Position numbers and translations under genes: made by a program. Positions 5,161 through 5,976 of a DNA stretch of 5,976 nucleotides are shown one piece after another. Within the stretch, counting starts at the first letter, position 1; the number at the start of each line of letters is the position of its first letter. The stretch is taken from contig JBIIGI010000103.1 of assembly GCA_044236545.1 (NCBI GenBank), positions 1 through 5,976 on the forward strand. The letters run 5' to 3'. This DNA is from UBA6821 sp044236545. Lineage in GTDB: Bacteria > Verrucomicrobiota > Verrucomicrobiia > Chthoniobacterales > UBA6821. Under the pieces are notes generated by a model. That model searched no databases. It saw only the letters and a list, made by a program, of their open reading frames with translations, and had not been told where the DNA came from.

Positions 5161-5186
5161 TTAGGCGGCTTTCTTAAGCGGCTTTC
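5161..5186. repeat. 13-bp tandem duplication spanning the deacetylase stop codon
   Basis: TTAGGCGGCTTTC (5161-5173) and TTAAGCGGCTTTC (5174-5186) are adjacent and differ at one base. On the minus strand the first unit encodes the final Lys-Ala-Ala and the TAA stop. The second unit repeats this just after the stop, out of frame because 13 is not a multiple of three. Confidence 0.65.
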
Positions 5187-5976
5187 CTCTTGGACTTGGA
5201 GGATTTCTGAGCAGCGGGTGCCGCTGCTGGTGAGGGCGAGGCTGCAGGTGCGGGGTTCTTGCTTTCCATGGCAAGCAGTTCCGAGACGGTCACGAACTTG
5301 TAGCCCTTTGCCAGGAGGGCGTCGAAGGTGGCGGGCATCGCCTCGATGGTGCCCGGGTGGATGTCATGGGCGAGGATGATGGATCCCGGCTGAGTTCCGG
5401 CTAGGATGCGCTGGGTGATGACCTGGGGTCCGGGTCGCTTCCAGTCAAAGGGATCGACAGACCAGAGAATGACCTTCATCCCGTATTCCTTCTCGATCGC
5501 CTTGTTGAGACGCGGGTTGGTGGCGCCGTAAGGAGGGCGCATGAGGGTGACCGGCTTGCCGGTGGTCTTGGTGATCGTCGCGGAGGTATCGGCCAGTTCG
5601 TGCTGGAGGCCGCCTTCGCCCAGCTTGTTCAGTGCCTTGTGATCCCAGCTGTGGTTGGCGATCTCGTGTCCCTCGGCGAGGGCGCGGGCGATGATCTCGG
5701 GATGTTCCTGCGCAAGCTGGCCGAGGACGAAGAAGGTGGCCTTGATGTTGCGCTGCTTGAGGATGTCGAGCAGGCGAGGGGTCAGCACGGCGCTCGGCCC
5801 GTCGTCGAAGGTCATCGCGATGTAGGGACCGTCGACGCGGATCGCCGTGCAGTAGGTGCGCTCTCCGGTTTGGGAGGGAAGCGCCTGCGGTGTCTGCATC
5901 GCCATGGCCTGAGGAGAGGCCGCGGGTTCGGAGGGCGACGGTGGGAGGGGATCGGAGTTCTGGGCGTTGCTTTCCG
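5174..5976 (-). CDS. NodB-type polysaccharide deacetylase (CE4), N-terminus outside window
   Basis: This metal-dependent enzyme family removes N-acetyl groups from peptidoglycan, chitin-like or other polysaccharides in the cell envelope. All five CE4 motifs are present (numbered from the ATG at 5905): TFDDGPS (32-38, catalytic Asp34 and metal-binding Asp35), NHSWDH (84-89, metal ligands His85 and His89), RPPYGA (123-128), WSVDPFDW (148-155) and ILAHDIH (177-183, His180). The ATG at 5905 is probably internal. Upstream codons stay open to the window edge and encode a linker rich in Pro, Ser and Ala (SDPLPPSPSEPAASPQA). An N-terminal signal or anchor is therefore expected beyond the window but not seen. 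The C-terminus is an Ala/Pro/Ser tail followed by a basic end (QKSSKSKRKAA). The gene converges on argD across a gene-free region of 517 bases. The exact substrate is not determinable; the DPFDWK motif favours a peptidoglycan or xylan/chitin-type deacetylase. Confidence 0.9.
   Translation of the reverse strand, partial: ESNAQNSDPLPPSPSEPAASPQAMAMQTPQALPSQTGERTYCTAIRVDGPYIAMTFDDGPSAVLTPRLLDILKQRNIKATFFVLGQLAQEHPEIIARALAEGHEIANHSWDHKALNKLGEGGLQHELADTSATITKTTGKPVTLMRPPYGATNPRLNKAIEKEYGMKVILWSVDPFDWKRPGPQVITQRILAGTQPGSIILAHDIHPGTIEAMPATFDALLAKGYKFVTVSELLAMESKNPAPAASPSPAAAPAAQKSSKSKRKAA

Noticed and set aside
4873..5379. Plus-strand ORF of 168 codons
   Set aside because: It translates the hairpin cluster and then runs antisense through the conserved deacetylase; the composition is Arg/Pro/Ser-rich with no family match.

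Overview
The window looks like a piece of a GC-rich chromosome from a verrucomicrobial (PVC-group) bacterium. The basis is the fusion of bacterial Ig-like repeats to RCC1-like repeats of the 'WGDNxYGQTNVPAGLTNVVQIAAG' kind, an ArgD of matching style, and starts that mostly lack a Shine-Dalgarno sequence. This is an inference from protein style; there is no rRNA or other marker.

Left part (1-2299): the 3' portion of a very large, probably exported, repeat protein. Its 5' end is outside the window. It has at least five and a half Ig-like repeats, a short linker, then exactly seven 39-residue blades that form a C-terminal beta-propeller resembling BLIP-II/RCC1. Middle-left (2300-3113): a short intergenic stretch with a perfect hairpin and a perfect palindrome leads into a compact type II toxin-antitoxin pair, a Phd/YefM-like antitoxin overlapping a VapC-type PIN-domain toxin by 7 nt. 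Directly behind the toxin lies a short out-of-frame stretch (about 3107-3184) that reads like the C-terminal end of a BRCT domain as in NAD-dependent DNA ligase, possibly a gene remnant.

Middle-right (3187-4809): a complete acetylornithine aminotransferase gene (argD) sits between two non-coding elements, each bounded by the same inverted terminal sequence TGGAACTCAGGAA / TTCCTGAGTTCCA. Their right ends match at 23 of 25 bases although their interiors do not obviously match. They look like two members of a dispersed inverted-repeat family.

Right part (4810-5976): a non-coding stretch packed with short hairpins (4858-5075), then a convergent minus-strand gene for a NodB-type (CE4) polysaccharide deacetylase. 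Its reading frame stays open through a Pro/Ser/Ala-rich linker to the window edge, so its N-terminus is missing.

The genes do not form one pathway. The window combines a surface/exported repeat protein, a stabilisation or defence-type TA module, one arginine-biosynthesis gene and one cell-envelope enzyme. The least explained parts are the paired inverted-repeat elements, the hairpin cluster and the ligase-like remnant.
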